A DNA stretch of 64,000 nt from Vanilla planifolia (taxonomy: Eukaryota; Streptophyta; Magnoliopsida; Asparagales; Orchidaceae): contig CM043878.1 of assembly GCA_023846275.1 (NCBI GenBank), forward strand, positions 7,495,501 through 7,559,500, read 5' to 3'. Positions 60,094-64,000 of the stretch are shown one piece after another. The notes below the pieces were generated by a model. The model searched no databases, was not told the origin of the DNA, and was given only the letters and a program-made list of their open reading frames with translations. Position 1 is the first letter of the stretch, and every line of letters begins with the position of its first letter. The position numbers were made by a program, and so were the translations under genes.

Positions 60094-61335
60094 CTCGGCG
60101 TCCTCCCTATTAGTTGCTGGCCAACGTTCATTAATATGCTCGTCTGCTGGCCTGTAAGTGTTGCCGAGTGCATCAGGGCCGACGGCGTCTGTGATGTTGA
60201 GGCGATCTCCAGCTGGGCGGGCGTGGAGCTCATTGACAGAATTTTGCATCTTCTGCAAACTCGGGACTCTGTCCAGGACATCCAGCTCCAAACGCACACC
60301 GAGATGGCAAAGGCTCACAGTGGTCGGATCTACGCGCATATCAAGTGCAACGAGTGGTCTTCCGCAAAGGGTGGTGGGCGGCGCCCTGATGAGATCATGG
60401 GGAGAATCTGGAAAATAAAGGTGCTGCCGAGGGTCCGGGTTTTCCTTTGGCTGGCTGCCGGCGATTTTCTGCCTACGGCGACGTGGATGGCTCGCCGGGT
60501 AATTGGCCGAGATTCCTTGTGTCCCTTTGGCTGCACGGAGGCGGAGTCCCTACAGCACGCGGTGTGGGACTGCCCGCATGCCCGTGACATGTGGGCTGCC
60601 AGCCATGCACGTCACGTGCTGCTGGAGCTGGGTTGGCCCACGGGCGCAGCGTCCGGATTCAGAATTTTGGACATGCTATTCCGGCTTATGGGGTCTCCTG
60701 CTGCGCGGCGCGGCGTCGAGGTGCATCACGTGGCAATGCTTGCCACTACCATGTACTACATATGGTTGAGAAGAAATGCGTTCAAACACAACTGCCACGT
60801 GCCCACACCCTGCTCGTTGTCACGGACGATCAGGTTCAAGGTAAGCACGGCTCTCAAGAGGCATCTCGTCTATTCATCTCTGTCCAGAGGGAATCCTGGC
60901 AAGTCTTCGGATTTGCTTGTTACGCATGGCTGGCTTCCCCCCCTCCGAACAGGATGGATTAAAGTCAATTGTGATGCTGTGGTTGGTGACTCCATAGCTA
61001 GCCTTGGTGTCGTTGTGAGAGACTGCTTGGATAGACCTCTCATGGTGGAGGGCAAGAGGATGATCTCAGTGGCTGCTAACATGATGGAGGTCCAGGCCAT
61101 TCTTTTGGCCTTCGACCTTCTTAGGGGATCCCTTCCCCAGTATCACGCCGTGGAGATCCAGTCTGATTCGATGACTGCACTTCAGGTGGCTCGGGATATG
61201 GTTACCAACCCCAATGGGGAGGGGGTGTTTGCTGTTACTCTTCAGTATGTTAGGGATATGAAGGCTCTCCGGTTTTCTCACATCCACAGGGAGGGGAACG
61301 AGCCAGCCGACTGGGTTGCCCGTAATGCTTCATGA
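60094..61335 (+). pseudogene. LINE zf-RVT and RNase H segment
   Basis: The same frame continues as LGVLPISCWPTFINM and stays open to the natural stop at 61335. It contains the zf-RVT block (VLPRVRVFLWLAAGD, then CPFGC, and HAVWDC with the Cys/His spacing of that domain, about 60418-60590). It ends in an RNase H domain with all four catalytic acids: Asp in NCDA (60973), Glu in MEVQAI (61087), Asp in QSDSM (61165) and Asp in PADWVAR (61309). The 399-residue frame from ATG 60136 has no internal lesion, but without a working RT the element cannot move by itself. Confidence 0.88.
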
Positions 61336-61485
61336 GTTTGTTTGGGTTCCTTGGGGATCTCTTCCCCAACCTCTTCTCAAACTTATGTTGTTTGATTTTT
61401 TGTTTGATCCCCCTTGAGGATCTTACTGTAAAACCTGTGTGGCATTGCCACATTTGATATAATAATATATCCTTTTCAAAAAAAA

Positions 61486-64000
<2,515 letters not shown>

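Larger units (their letters stand above)
59027..61485 (+). mobile_element. 5'-truncated L1-type LINE with RNase H
   Basis: A GC-rich block in AT-rich DNA carries the C-terminal part of a plant L1-like ORF2: the reverse transcriptase from AYDRV onward, a zinc-finger zf-RVT region and an RNase H domain, then a 150-base 3' UTR and an A tail at about 61478-61485. The first half of ORF2 and all of ORF1 are absent, as usual for 5'-truncated LINE copies. The strong GC contrast and few lesions suggest a fairly young insertion. No convincing target-site duplication could be read in the AT-rich flanks. Confidence 0.93.

Noticed and set aside
59461-61287. Antisense and out-of-frame frames across the LINE
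   Set aside because: They are shadows of the GC-rich ORF2; only the plus-strand frames carry RT, zf-RVT and RNase H motifs.

Overview
The window looks like nuclear DNA of a flowering plant, probably a non-grass monocot (an inference from the GC-rich first exons set in very AT-rich surroundings; the species is not identified). Evidence for a plant is a spliced LIFEGUARD/BI-1-like gene, a plant-type BSD-domain gene, a plant L1-type LINE carrying an RNase H domain, and several Ty3/gypsy-type solo LTRs. I see no rRNA, tRNA, CRISPR array or bacterial-style operon.

Layout. 1-4.1 kb: an old LINE RNase H remnant split by a 2.1-kb solo LTR. 4.1-13.2 kb: gene-poor, AT-rich DNA with one small promoter-like island near 9.8-10.3 kb that may hold a tiny spliced minus-strand gene. 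13.3-16.6 kb: a 3.4-kb solo LTR. 16.6-20.4 kb: AT-rich DNA with a recent 199-bp duplication joined by a perfect palindrome. 20.4-21.7 kb: a third, GC-rich solo LTR. 21.7-28 kb: AT-rich DNA with a diverged 0.83-kb tandem duplication. 28.0-28.3 kb: a small intronless plant gene. 31.3-38.0 kb: the four-exon LIFEGUARD gene, with LINE debris in its first intron. 39.6-49 kb: a fossil minus-strand Ty3/gypsy element (gag, RT, and a tandemly doubled RNase H-integrase block), interrupted by an unassigned 1-kb insert and by a 3.1-kb solo LTR of the same family as the one at 13.3 kb. 53.5-56 kb: a nest of non-coding duplications. 56.6-58.1 kb: the BSD-domain gene on the minus strand. 59.0-61.5 kb: a 5'-truncated LINE with three visible lesions. 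61.5-64 kb: AT-rich DNA with a long (TA)n tract.

The host genes do not form a functional cluster: a membrane cell-death suppressor, a BSD-domain protein and one or two small proteins of unknown role sit as islands in decayed repeats. The strongest signals are architectural: four solo LTRs each with a perfect 5-bp target duplication, nested insertions, and a template-switch-like duplication. I did not find convincing evidence of a new biological system. The nearest candidates for novelty are the covarying hairpin repeat in the first LTR and the thrice-repeated acidic-tryptophan motif of the BSD protein.
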